From Sporosarcina cyprini (GTDB lineage Bacteria > Bacillota > Bacilli > Bacillales_A > Planococcaceae): 64,000 nt of DNA. Below the pieces are notes generated by a model. The model made no database searches. It had not been told where the DNA came from and worked only from the letters and a program-made list of their open reading frames with translations. Within the stretch, counting starts at the first letter, position 1. Each line of letters opens with the position of its first letter. The position numbers and the translations under genes are program-made. Shown here one piece after another: positions 55,767 through 64,000 of the stretch. Where the stretch lies: the NCBI RefSeq assembly GCF_022048975.1, contig NZ_JAKMHX010000022.1, positions 62,001 through 126,000 of the forward strand. The letters run 5' to 3'.

Positions 55767-57953
55767 TTAGTGGAACAGCCCGGATTCTCTCGATTTCCGC
55801 AGCAATTGATGCGTCTTCCGATTCACCATCTCCTTCAAGAAGTAGCCGACGATAAAGATAGCCACGCCTGTTATAAGCAAGAAGGTAAAATCGGTCATCA
55901 CCCGTCTCCATACAATCCCGCCGACCGCTTCCCGCATTAGGTCGATGGCATATGTGAAGGGCAGTCCCGGATTGATCCATTGAAAGAATTCCGGCAGCAG
56001 CATGACGGGATACGTGCCGCCCGAGCCGGCAATTTGAAGGACGAGCAAAATGATGGCAAGCGCCTTCCCGACATCGCCGAATAACGTGACGAGCGTGTAT
56101 ACGAGCGTCATGAAAATGACACTGATAAAGAGGCCGAAGACAATGAACCATGCCGGGTTATTCGCTTTTACACCTAACAGCGTCAGGTCCCCAACGGTGA
56201 CAATTATCGTTTGAAGAAACCCGATCGTCAGGAAGGTCATCAACTTGCCGACATAGACTTGGCGTGCACTCATTTCCTCATGATTTTCCGCATCCGTCGA
56301 TAAGAGGGAAATCAATAATAGGCAGCCGACCCAGATGGACAGCACCGTATAAAACGGCGTCATCCCGGTGCCGTAGTTTTTGATTGGGAACAATTTATTC
56401 TCATTCAACACGATGGGCTCTTCGAAAAAGCTCCGTTCTGCCTGTGGGTCATTTTGCAGCAGCTGAATGATTTCATTAATATCCGTTTCGCCTTTTACTT
56501 CCCTGATCCTGTTCGCTAAGCTTTTCACCTTTTCCGAGACATAAGGATATTCCGCCATCACTTGATCGAGCATGCCCTGTCCGTCCTCCAGATGAGTAGA
56601 TGTGCTGGCTAGGACGCGTTCCACTTCCGGAATCGTTGTTTGGATTTCAATGAGCATGGACCGTCCTTGCTGCAATGTGGCTTTCGCCCGTTTCACTTCG
56701 CTTCGAACGGTCGGTTCGATCGTCTGCTCATATTCGGCAATGAACTGATCGAGACGAACGGAAACACGGCCTGAGATGTCTTGCAGGTCAGCAAGCGTTT
56801 GTTTCAACTGCTGCTCCTTGCCTTCCACGAGCCCATTCAATGCGCGTGCATTCGTTTGCGCTTCTGTCATGAGGGCTATGATTTCCCCCGTCCGGTCAAT
56901 GGCATCCTGCAATCGTTTATCGCGTTCGGGATTTGCCGGGACGGCATCCCCTTCCTCTGCAGCCGCCCTATCACGGAGCCATACAAGATCCGCCTGAATG
57001 GCTTCCACTTTCCCAATGGCATTTGTCATCCGGGTGTCCACTCGTTCTTTTACTTGGTCCAATTCCGTAAAATCGATTTGGACATCCCCTACTTTCGTCA
57101 AAAAATCATTTGTTTCTTTCGATATTCGAGATGCTGTATTTAAATCTCGTTGAATAGTCGGGGCCATTTCGTTAAGTCTGGCTTCTGCTTGATTTAAAAA
57201 GCCGAGCGTCCGGTCGATGGTGCCTAGCCCTTCTGAAACTGTCTGCTTCGCGGCCGGCATTTTGTTTTGCGCCTGGCGAATCAACTGCCGAGCCGACTTG
57301 GCATCATTCCGCGTGCCGACCAGCGTTTCATGAATTTCCGGCAGCTTTTGCTCGACATCAAAAATATATTGTTCAAATCGCTCAATGTCCGGCAAGTCTT
57401 TCTGAATTTCGACTCCCAGTTGATTGAACAAGTCGAAGATGACTTCGTCTACAGTGGCAATAAACTGGCTGCTCACCTTCTCCACAATAACGCTGGCCCC
57501 TTTTTCTGTAATCTTCGGGGCAATGGAGTTCAATTTCTCGTTCACGTAATAATCAATTTGGGATTTCTCCGGCTCACCGGAAATAACCGTTCCGAGACGC
57601 TCCGAAAAATTTTCTGGTATGATCAAAACTGCAAAATAATCGCCGTATTCAATACCGTCCATTGCCTGCTCACGGGTTGTGAAGTTCCAGTCCATATCCC
57701 GATTATGCTTCAAATTGTCGACAAGCTGTCCGCCCACATCAATCGGTTCATCCCGTATGGTCGCCCCTTTGTCTTCATTGACAACCGCTACCGGCAACTG
57801 GTCCGTATTCGCATACGGATCCCACGAAGCATAAATATTCAGCCAGGCATATAAAGAAGGGAGAATGATCAATCCCCCAATAATGACTGCAGCCACCCAG
57901 TTGCGGCTCAAATTTTTCAAATCAGCCATATAAATGGACCAGCTTTTCCGCAC
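55767..57953 (-). CDS. YhgE/Pip-family membrane protein
   Basis: 728 aa from GTG at 57951-57953 behind GGAGGGCGG. One membrane segment near the N-terminus (VAAVIIGGLIILPSLYAWLNIYASW, then TDQLPVAVVNEDKG, the Pip hallmark), a long coiled extracellular region (residues 90-500), and about five membrane segments near the C-terminus. Relatives act as phage-infection or type VII-linked (YukE/EsaA-like) proteins. The role here is unknown. Confidence 0.88.
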   Translation of the reverse strand: MRKSWSIYMADLKNLSRNWVAAVIIGGLIILPSLYAWLNIYASWDPYANTDQLPVAVVNEDKGATIRDEPIDVGGQLVDNLKHNRDMDWNFTTREQAMDGIEYGDYFAVLIIPENFSERLGTVISGEPEKSQIDYYVNEKLNSIAPKITEKGASVIVEKVSSQFIATVDEVIFDLFNQLGVEIQKDLPDIERFEQYIFDVEQKLPEIHETLVGTRNDAKSARQLIRQAQNKMPAAKQTVSEGLGTIDRTLGFLNQAEARLNEMAPTIQRDLNTASRISKETNDFLTKVGDVQIDFTELDQVKERVDTRMTNAIGKVEAIQADLVWLRDRAAAEEGDAVPANPERDKRLQDAIDRTGEIIALMTEAQTNARALNGLVEGKEQQLKQTLADLQDISGRVSVRLDQFIAEYEQTIEPTVRSEVKRAKATLQQGRSMLIEIQTTIPEVERVLASTSTHLEDGQGMLDQVMAEYPYVSEKVKSLANRIREVKGETDINEIIQLLQNDPQAERSFFEEPIVLNENKLFPIKNYGTGMTPFYTVLSIWVGCLLLISLLSTDAENHEEMSARQVYVGKLMTFLTIGFLQTIIVTVGDLTLLGVKANNPAWFIVFGLFISVIFMTLVYTLVTLFGDVGKALAIILLVLQIAGSGGTYPVMLLPEFFQWINPGLPFTYAIDLMREAVGGIVWRRVMTDFTFLLITGVAIFIVGYFLKEMVNRKTHQLLRKSRESGLFH

Positions 57954-58078
57954 ATTGCCGCCCTCCCCGTTTCCACATTTCGCCCAAAGTATACCCTTCC
58001 CCTCGGCTGCCGAATCATGGCACAGTTCCATGACTTCAATTTGTATGGTACAATCGTCTAGTTGAATAAATAATTGAA

Positions 58079-58345
58079 AGAGTCATAGAAACCTATGTGA
58101 ATGGGGAATCCGGTTAAAATCCGGAACTGTTTCCGCAACTGTAAGTGTGGACGAAGTGAGAATATGCCACTGTTCGTAAAGAATGGGAAGGCTCTCACCG
58201 AGAATGAAGCACAAGTCAGGATACCCGCTTTTTCAATGTGTATTTTGCTCCTTCGGAAAAAAGGGAAGATACGACATATTGGATTAGTAGGCATTTGTTG
58301 CTATAGATCTGTTTGTCGCCACCCATCTCCTTGGGTGGTTTTTTT
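58079..58345 (+). promoter_or_regulatory. Cobalamin riboswitch with terminator
   Basis: Aptamer blocks GGGAATCCGGTTAAAATCCGG, ACTGTTTCCGCAACTGTAAG, GCCACTGTT, GGGAAGG and AAGTCAGGATACCCG (58083-58235). The terminator CCACCCA/TGGGTGG with TTTTTTT is at 58319-58345. Adenosylcobalamin should switch off the two genes downstream. Confidence 0.95.
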
Positions 58346-58400
58346 CATTGGCGCCAGAAGCGGAATACATCATTTATTCGAAAGAAAAGGAGGAGATATT

Positions 58401-58946
58401 TTGAAACAGGACAAACGGTACATCTGTTACCCGTTCATGCGGGAATCGGCTTCGACTGTCGATTTTGAAATCCGCACCGATTCATTGACGACGAGGATCG
58501 GCGAAGCGCTGGCACTGACGGAAGATGTGGAGAAAGTCCATGCAGATCTTCGGTATCTACAGCCGCTCGCCTACCATTTGAATGGATCCGTGCGCGGAAA
58601 ACTGGCGGTTACGGATGAGGATGTAAAGCGTCTGAGCGATCTGTATGATTCCTATGTGGAAGAAGTCGGGGAGTTGATCGAGCAGTTCGTTTTGCCGCAA
58701 GGGTCGCATGCCGCTTGTGTGCTGCATGTCTGCCGAAGTGAAGCGAAGAAATCGGTCCGTGCATTACACAAGGTTTCATTGGAACGCGAAGTGCCGGACA
58801 TTTTATTCGACTATGCGAATTTGCTGGCAAACGTCTTATTTGTAATGGCCGTCTATACGAACAAAGTGAGCGGCGTGGAAGAAATTCCTTTCATCAGCAA
58901 GTCGTATCCCGTTCGGAAGATGAAAAAACAAGTGGAGGTCAATTGA
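58401..58946 (+). CDS. Cobalamin adenosyltransferase-like protein
   Basis: 181 aa from TTG at 58401 behind AGGAGGAG. The second half has the PduO-type helical-bundle pattern (FVLPQGSHAACVLHVCRSEAKKSVRAL and FDYANLLANVLFVMAVYTNKVSG). It lacks the N-terminal TRxGD ATP-binding segment of PduO and the RRAER stretch reads SEAKK. It may adenosylate B12 poorly, or only bind or chaperone it. Riboswitch-controlled and coupled to the B12-binding lipoprotein. Confidence 0.72.
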   Translation: MKQDKRYICYPFMRESASTVDFEIRTDSLTTRIGEALALTEDVEKVHADLRYLQPLAYHLNGSVRGKLAVTDEDVKRLSDLYDSYVEEVGELIEQFVLPQGSHAACVLHVCRSEAKKSVRALHKVSLEREVPDILFDYANLLANVLFVMAVYTNKVSGVEEIPFISKSYPVRKMKKQVEVN

Positions 58947-58947
58947 G

Positions 58948-59904
58948 ATGAATAAACGGATTTGGTTGAATGGGCTTCTTGCCCTTCTTATTGTTTTCAT
59001 GCTTGGTGCATGTGGAAGCGACAAGAAGAAAGAGGGAGCAGAAGCTGCAAAGACGGAAACACCGCAAGAGGAAGTCACTTCCTACACAGTAACAGATGAT
59101 CGAGGAAAAGAAATCACGTTTGAAAAAACACCGGAGAGCATCGTTTCCCTGCAGCCAAGCAACACAGAAATTCTTTTCGCATTAGGCGTTGGCGACCAAA
59201 TTATTGGGGCTACGGATTATGATACATATCCGAAGGAAGCTTTGGACATCGAACGGGTTTCCGATTCAGTCAAATTTAATGGCGAACGGATCATTGAAAT
59301 GAATCCCGATGTTGTCATCGCTTATTCGACAGGCGGAGAAGTAGAAGGACTCGGCACATTGGAAGAAGCCGGCATTCCGGTATTTGTCATTCAATCTGCA
59401 AGCTCTTTTGATGACGTGTACGGCGATATATCACAAATTGCGGATGTGTTGAACCTTCAAGAAAAGGGAGATTCCGTTATCGCGGACATCAAATCTAAGA
59501 TCAACTCGGTTACAGAGCAGCTGGGCGATTTAGACGATCCGAAACAGATGTATTTTGAAATCAGCCCCGCTCCGGATATTTACACAACCGGCAAAGGCAC
59601 ATTCCAGCAAGAAATCTTTAATCATGCAAACGTGACAAATGTTTTCGGCGAACAAGAAGGATGGATCAAAGTATCCGAAGAAGATATCCTTACCAAACAG
59701 CCCGATGTCATTGTCACGACCGTGTCGTATATTCCGGACCCTGTCAACGAAATCAAAAGCCGTGAAGGATGGGATACATTACAAGCGGTAAAAGAAGACC
59801 GCGTCATCCAATTGGACAGCGATATGATGTCAAGACCAGGACCACGCATCGGAGAAGCAGTTGAGCTGCTAGCAAAAGCAATCTATCCTGAGAAATTCAA
59901 ATAA
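58948..59904 (+). CDS. btuF: Vitamin B12-binding lipoprotein (BtuF-like)
   Basis: 318 aa. Lipobox VFMLGAC, then a TroA/BtuF fold: VSLQPSNTEILFALGVGDQIIGATDYD, IEMNPDVVIAYS and TVSYIPDPVNEIK. It should capture B12 outside the cell for BtuCD. It is riboswitch-controlled, 1 bp after the adenosyltransferase-like gene, but no permease or ATPase gene follows; BtuCD must be elsewhere. Confidence 0.86.
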   Translation: MNKRIWLNGLLALLIVFMLGACGSDKKKEGAEAAKTETPQEEVTSYTVTDDRGKEITFEKTPESIVSLQPSNTEILFALGVGDQIIGATDYDTYPKEALDIERVSDSVKFNGERIIEMNPDVVIAYSTGGEVEGLGTLEEAGIPVFVIQSASSFDDVYGDISQIADVLNLQEKGDSVIADIKSKINSVTEQLGDLDDPKQMYFEISPAPDIYTTGKGTFQQEIFNHANVTNVFGEQEGWIKVSEEDILTKQPDVIVTTVSYIPDPVNEIKSREGWDTLQAVKEDRVIQLDSDMMSRPGPRIGEAVELLAKAIYPEKFK

Positions 59905-59911
59905 AACGGAC

Positions 59912-59944
59912 AAGCCAGGCGCGAGTGAGGGCCTGGCTTTCTTA
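59912..59944 (+). terminator. Terminator of the B12 operon
   Basis: AAGCCAGGC and GCCTGGCTT stem around GCGAGTGAGG, then TTCTTA. It marks the operon end right after btuF. Confidence 0.78.
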
Positions 59945-59953
59945 TGGGCTTAA

Positions 59954-60739
59954 TTAGAAAAAATCGTACAACCCATCCGCGAAGTAAACATACTCTTCCT
60001 TGCTGATGCGAGACCCATACCCCTCAAAGAAAAACTCCCGATCCTCTGCTTTTTCAAACATCCCTGGTTTCGGCCGGATCGCAAGCGCCACATCATACCG
60101 GGGATCGCCAAATCCTCCTCCACTCCAATCGATCAATCCGGTCACTTTACCGTTTGCAACAAGTACATTGTCGACGGTGCAGTCGCCATGAATTAATGTC
60201 TGTTCCACCTCTTGTGGCCTGGATGTCATTAACCGTTCCAGCAACTCAGCCGTGCCATCGACTTGATAATGCTGCACGTTAAACTGAGCTGTTTCAAGCT
60301 GCCGGTCCAACCAGTCCCCTTCTTCTTTAAGCCCCCGCGGACATGGAGCTGAATGCAAACGCGCGAGCAGCTGGCCGAACTGAAACAACAAGGAACGGCG
60401 CTGCATGTCATCCGTTTCCCGCGAGAGCGCTGAGCGGATCGGTTCTCCCTCCAACACTTCTAGTACGAGCCATTGCCCGCCGGGTGTCGTCGTGCTTCCA
60501 AAGACTATAGGCACAGGCAGCCCCGAACCCATTAAGTTTCGCAGCACATACTCCTCCCGCACGAGCCACGACTGAAACAGCTCCTCTTTTGCCCGCTTTA
60601 TAATATATGGACCTTTCTCTCCATCGACAATCCCTACATCGGAAGTATGTCCTTGTTTCGGAAACCGAATGTCGTGAATGGCACCTGTTATGTAAATCAA
60701 TTCTTGTGGTATCTCCTCTATGGTTAACGGCGTTGTCAT
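59954..60739 (-). CDS. APH-family kinase (aminoglycoside phosphotransferase fold)
   Basis: 261 aa. Catalytic Brenner motif HGDCTVDN in TLIHGDCTVDNVLV near 185 and metal-binding GLIDWSGGGFGDPRYD near 205; the N-lobe Lys is in YIIKRAKEE. The substrate could be an antibiotic, a sugar or a choline-like compound; nothing here decides. GGGAGGACTTGC precedes the ATG. Divergent from the tandem array. Confidence 0.85.
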   Translation of the reverse strand: MTTPLTIEEIPQELIYITGAIHDIRFPKQGHTSDVGIVDGEKGPYIIKRAKEELFQSWLVREEYVLRNLMGSGLPVPIVFGSTTTPGGQWLVLEVLEGEPIRSALSRETDDMQRRSLLFQFGQLLARLHSAPCPRGLKEEGDWLDRQLETAQFNVQHYQVDGTAELLERLMTSRPQEVEQTLIHGDCTVDNVLVANGKVTGLIDWSGGGFGDPRYDVALAIRPKPGMFEKAEDREFFFEGYGSRISKEEYVYFADGLYDFF

Positions 60740-60797
60740 GCAAGTCCTCCCACTGGCTGTTTTGACATTGTTTTTTGGGTATTTGTTTTGGTTTACT

Positions 60798-61107
60798 GGC
60801 GTTCGGAGCCGAGGGTTCTGGCGTTCATTTCATTTTTCTGGCGTTCGGACCACGATTCTGGCGTTCATTTTGTTTTTCTTGCGTTCGAACCACGATTCTG
60901 GCGTTCATTTCGTTTTTCTGGCGTTCAAACCACGATTCTGGCGTTCATTTCGTTTTTCTGGCGTTCAAACCACGATTCTGGCGTTCATTTCGTTTTTCTG
61001 GCGTTCAAACCACGATTCTGGCGTTCATTTCATTTTTCTGGCGTTCGGACCGGGATTCTGACGTTCATTTTGTTTTTCTGGCGTTCGAACCGGGGTTTCG
61101 AGCGTTC
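60798..61107 (-). repeat. 20-bp tandem array with TGGCGTTC core and alternating spacers
   Basis: GGCGTTC (TGCGTTC or GACGTTC once each) occurs exactly every 20 bp from 60820 to 61080, plus outliers at 60798 (22 bp before) and about 61101. Spacers alternate between ATTTCGTTTTTCT and AAACCACGATTCT types, giving a 40-bp dimer. Read on the minus strand every unit starts GAACGCCA, the same core as in the 51.5 kb array. All forward frames stay open by chance. Between divergent genes. Confidence 0.94.
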
Positions 61108-61312
61108 AACCCGACATACCGATTCCTTTCAAGCCGCCCGCTATCCCTTGGTTTATGTGAAGCAAGTCCTTTTATGGGCCTCTCTCTTCTTCTCTATGCA
61201 CCTTTCTTTTTCCTTCTAGGTGCTACAACCAGCTGACAAGGGACCGTTAAATTCAGTACTGCCGAAATTCACTTGGACATACACTTGCCATAGGAATAGG
61301 AGGAGGTGCTGT

Positions 61313-62041
61313 ATGGCATCATTGCCGATCGTCAGTATTTTCATCTCGTCATTTTGTACATTGCTCGGAGCCCTGCCGACCTTATTTATTGCCAACCTAT
61401 CGCACGGAAAAAAAGACAACCTGCTTGCGTTTACGGCTGGTGTCATGGTCGCCGCCTCTACTTATAGCCTCATTCCTTCTGCTCTCAAGCTTTCCAATAT
61501 GACGGTGCTTTGTGTAGGCATTCTATTAGGGGCACTCGTTTTGACTTTGCTTGAACAAACCCTTCCGCACAGCGACTTGGAGCATTCCGACACGATGCCG
61601 GCGGGGGCGTTTCTGCTGTTCATCACGATGGCGCTGCATAATGTACCGGAAGGGCTGTCTGTCGGTGTCAGCTTTGCCAGTCAGGTGGACGACTTGGGAC
61701 CATTGGTGGCTTTGGCGATTGGCTTGCAGAATATTCCTGAGGGCTTCTTGCTCGCGCTCTTTCTCATTACACAAGGGACTGGCCGGTGGAAGGCTTTCGG
61801 CTATACGTTTTTAGCAGGGTTTACCGAATTCGCTTCCGCATGGGCCGGCCTGCTTTTCGGGGGACAGCTTTTTGTGATTGTGCCGTATGGACTGGCTTTT
61901 GCTGCTGGTGCCATGCTGTTCATTGTCTATAAAGAATTGATTCCCGAGAGCCACGGGCATGGCCATGAACGTTCTGCGACCTTCTCCTTCATTCTCGGTT
62001 TGCTGATGATGGTTATTTTGACGGGTTATCTTGGTGAATAA
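61313..62041 (+). CDS. ZIP-family metal transporter
   Basis: 242 aa from ATG at 61313 behind AGGAGGTG. About eight membrane segments. The metal-binding helix is ALHNVPEGLSVGVSF and the second GLQNIPEGFLLALFL; an HGHGH stretch is in the last loop (PESHGHGHERS). Likely imports zinc or iron, or, like ZupT/GufA members, several divalent metals. Upstream is the 60.8 kb array. Confidence 0.88.
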   Translation: MASLPIVSIFISSFCTLLGALPTLFIANLSHGKKDNLLAFTAGVMVAASTYSLIPSALKLSNMTVLCVGILLGALVLTLLEQTLPHSDLEHSDTMPAGAFLLFITMALHNVPEGLSVGVSFASQVDDLGPLVALAIGLQNIPEGFLLALFLITQGTGRWKAFGYTFLAGFTEFASAWAGLLFGGQLFVIVPYGLAFAAGAMLFIVYKELIPESHGHGHERSATFSFILGLLMMVILTGYLGE

Positions 62042-62048
62042 AAGAAAA

Positions 62049-62080
62049 AGGACCTTCTCCTATCCACGGGAAGGTCCTTG
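62049..62080 (-). terminator. Terminator of the 56-aa gene
   Basis: AAGGACCTTC and GAAGGTCCTT stem with a 12-nt loop. TTTTTCTTTT follows on the minus strand; the plus side lacks a good tail, so it mainly serves the small minus-strand gene, though it may also end the ZIP transcript. Confidence 0.78.
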
Positions 62081-62083
62081 CAT

Positions 62084-62254
62084 TTACTGGTCATTTGAAT
62101 ATTGTTGATGGCGTTTTACTTCGTCCTGTGCTTCTTTACGGATCTCGTCAACGCGCTGCTCCGCCTTTCTAGCCGCATTATTCGCAACGGAGGAAGAATC
62201 TCCTTGATTGACAGTCGGATTGTGATCTTTATCTCCTGCATAGCTTTTTGACAA
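62084..62254 (-). CDS. Small hydrophilic protein, function unknown
   Basis: 56 aa from a TTG start 8 bp behind AAGGAG. Reads MSKSYAGDKDHNPTV, then a charged helix (AARKAEQRVDEIRKEAQDEV) and QQYSNDQ. Strongly hydrophilic, no Cys, no membrane segment; composition suits a small spore or stress protein, but I know no family. Clear stop and terminator support expression. Confidence 0.62.
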   Translation of the reverse strand: MSKSYAGDKDHNPTVNQGDSSSVANNAARKAEQRVDEIRKEAQDEVKRHQQYSNDQ

Positions 62255-62414
62255 TCCAATCACTCCTTGTCTCGTTTCCCACTAGCATTCCCGATTGGGC
62301 TGATTTGAAACATAAGACCGGGAATTTTAAAATTAAAATATAGGTGCTTCTCCTCTTATAAAAGTCTGCAGTTTACCGATATATTCGGTATCATCCTAAT
62401 CTAGAGGTGTTATT

Positions 62415-64000
62415 GTGGATCATTCAATCACTTCCATGTCGGACCATCATCATATTCCTTACCTTGTTGCGCTGTCTTATTTAATAGCGACGATGTCCGC
62501 ATACGCCTCAATTGTCTTGGCCCGGCGTGTAACGTTCACCCGCCAATCAGCTAAGCGCATTTGGCTTATACTCGGAGCAGGAACGCTCGGAATTGGCATC
62601 TGGTCGATGCATTTCATCGCCATGCTCTCCTATCAATTCCCGGTCCCCGTCTATTACAACACTCTGCTTGTCGCTATCTCAGTGGTGATTGCGATTGTCG
62701 GGTGTTATTTCGGCTATTTCATTATATCCGTAAATCATAAAAGCAAAATCCGTTTTTTTCTATCCGGGATTATTATGGGGTCTGGCATTGCATCCATGCA
62801 TTACGTCGGCATGGCGGCACTTGAAGCAGTCGCCATCGTCTACAATCCGGTTCTATTTGCGATTTCCATATTGATCGCCATTGCGGCTTCTTGGGTCGCC
62901 ATCTGGATCGGCTTCCTCTCTCCTTATGCCCGCCGAGACATGTCATGGAAATTAAAGATCGTCTTTTCCCTCATTATGGCTGTCGCGATTACCGGCATGC
63001 ATTATACCGGCATGGTAGCGGCGACATTTTCCAGCATGACAAATTCCGGTCCGTTTCCAGATGGTTTGGATACGACACGTCTTGCCTGGTTCGTGGCTGG
63101 CGTGACCCTGTTCATCTTTGCCCTATTTTTCGGTTCCATCATTTTGGATCGTCTCTGGCAGAAACGGGAACTCGTCCAAAATACGTTATTGGATTCCATC
63201 GCGGACGGCATTGTTATTACGGATCAAACAGGGACTATTTTGCACGCCAACCCTTCATTCCGTCAATTAATGGGAGAGGTGGATTCTGGACAACGGTTCG
63301 AAAAACTGCAGCATTACCATCCCGAATTAACAGAACAGATTATGAGTAATCAAAACTTTCACGTGGCGATCCATTCATTGATTCTAGAAGTGAAGCGACG
63401 ACCGATTCAGGAAGAAGCCCTTCACCATTCCCTCTGGTTCCTGCGGGATATTACTGAACAGATCGAAAATGAAAAACAAATTAGTTATATGGCGTATCAT
63501 GATTCGCTCACTAGGCTTCCTAACCGCTATAAGCTGGATGCAACGCTTGCCAGTTGGTTCGACACTAAGAAAACCATCGGCTGTATTTTTTTAAATGTCG
63601 ACCGGATGAAATTCGCTAACGACACACTTGGCCACCAAGCGGGAGATCAGCTTCTCCGCCAGATTGCCGGCCGGCTGGAAACGATCATTGCTGACAAAGG
63701 CTTTCTCGCCCGGGTCGGCGGAGATGAATTTGTCGTCCTGTTAGCGGATGGCCATGCGGCAGATTGTTACCACCTGGCAGAGGCTTGTGTATCTGCGATG
63801 AATGAACCCCTTTCCATTCATGGTTCCCAGCTGGCCGTCTCCATCAGTGCTGGCACCTGCGTCTTTCCGGAAGACGCCGCCAATCCGAATGAATTGCTTC
63901 AATTTGCAGATTTGGCTATGTCCGAGTCTAAACGGAATGGGAAAAACCAAGTGACTGCCTTCACTTTGGAGCTAAACGACCAATATCGTAGAACGCTTCA
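62415..64000 (+). CDS. MHYT-PAS-GGDEF sensor, 3' end outside the window (EAL domain likely follows)
   Basis: At least 528 aa with no stop before the edge. GTG start behind AGAGGTG. MHYT sensor (residues 1-240) with MHFIAM, MHYVGM and MHYTGM, six to seven membrane segments and predicted metal binding for O2, CO or NO. A short PAS-like part (DSIADGIVITDQTGTILHAN) follows, then GGDEF with intact ARVGGDEFVVLL. It should make cyclic di-GMP. LNDQYRRTL at the edge looks like the linker to an EAL domain. Confidence 0.9.
   Translation, partial: MDHSITSMSDHHHIPYLVALSYLIATMSAYASIVLARRVTFTRQSAKRIWLILGAGTLGIGIWSMHFIAMLSYQFPVPVYYNTLLVAISVVIAIVGCYFGYFIISVNHKSKIRFFLSGIIMGSGIASMHYVGMAALEAVAIVYNPVLFAISILIAIAASWVAIWIGFLSPYARRDMSWKLKIVFSLIMAVAITGMHYTGMVAATFSSMTNSGPFPDGLDTTRLAWFVAGVTLFIFALFFGSIILDRLWQKRELVQNTLLDSIADGIVITDQTGTILHANPSFRQLMGEVDSGQRFEKLQHYHPELTEQIMSNQNFHVAIHSLILEVKRRPIQEEALHHSLWFLRDITEQIENEKQISYMAYHDSLTRLPNRYKLDATLASWFDTKKTIGCIFLNVDRMKFANDTLGHQAGDQLLRQIAGRLETIIADKGFLARVGGDEFVVLLADGHAADCYHLAEACVSAMNEPLSIHGSQLAVSISAGTCVFPEDAANPNELLQFADLAMSESKRNGKNQVTAFTLELNDQYRRTL

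Noticed and set aside
51510..61107. Possible CRISPR array at 51.5 or 60.8 kb
   Set aside because: The repeats are 7-8 bp, the spacers alternate between two types rather than being unique, and no cas genes are present.
60720..61236. Three overlapping plus-strand ORFs of 113-153 aa
   Set aside because: They arise from the stop-free 20-bp repeat, which shifts frame each unit. The peptides are the same repeat in three frames.
62041..62100. ZIP transporter terminator on the plus strand
   Set aside because: The stem is strong but the plus-strand tail is GCATTT, so I assigned it to the minus-strand small gene.

Overview
The window looks like a chromosomal segment of a low-to-mid GC, endospore-forming Bacillales bacterium, most likely Planococcaceae (Sporosarcina-like); the genus is an inference. 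The basis is gene order (ctsR-mcsA-mcsB-clpC-radA-yacL-ispD-ispF-gltX-cysE-cysS-mrnC-rlmB-rae1-sigH, the Bacillus order), strong AGGAGG ribosome sites, many TTG/GTG starts, T-box, S-box and B12 leaders, CtsR, BirA and MhqR operators, and a CotD-like coat protein. No rRNA, tRNA, prophage, transposase or CRISPR was seen.

Layout. 1-15.3 kb (minus strand) is the conserved housekeeping block: heat-shock/proteolysis control (CtsR, McsA, McsB, ClpC), DNA repair (RadA), isoprenoid genes, tRNA charging, cysteine synthesis behind a Cys T-box, rRNA/mRNA processing and SigH. disA, normally between radA and yacL, is absent from that position. 15.5-19.5 kb holds a GNAT protein, a membrane protein, bioB-bioY under a BirA operator, and a 21-bp tandem array. 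19.5-25.1 kb is a SAM-riboswitch methionine operon (YitJ-type fusion plus MetH). 25-32 kb holds a coat protein, a probable minus-strand operon (globin-coupled sensor HemAT, HrtBA-like ABC exporter, photolyase), and a MerR-type regulator with a B12-binding-like domain next to TGTACA operators. 32.5-33.1 kb is a MITE-like element built from two inverted copies of a structured repeat. 33-39 kb has an aldehyde dehydrogenase pair, an HtrA protease and a two-component system. 39-46 kb has a VWA lipoprotein, a TetR-type regulator with twin operators, and an MhqR-type quinone-detoxification operon. 46-55.5 kb has a VmlR-like ABC-F protein with an attenuator leader, a phosphatase, a SASP-like gene, two paralogous hydrolases, YetF-like and second VWA proteins, and a YvgN-like reductase. 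55.7-64 kb has a YhgE/Pip protein, a B12-riboswitch operon (adenosyltransferase-like protein and BtuF without BtuCD), a kinase, a ZIP transporter, a small protein and a truncated MHYT-GGDEF gene.

Most unusual. Four non-coding tandem arrays with a period of 20-21 bp (two DNA turns) lie between genes at 18.9, 42.3, 51.5 and 60.8 kb. Two of them share the octamer GAACGCCA repeated every 20 bp with alternating 12-bp spacers. The HemAT/ABC/photolyase locus with shared TGTACA-type operators may be a light-, B12- or oxygen-responsive module. Both readings are inferences that need genome-wide and experimental checks.
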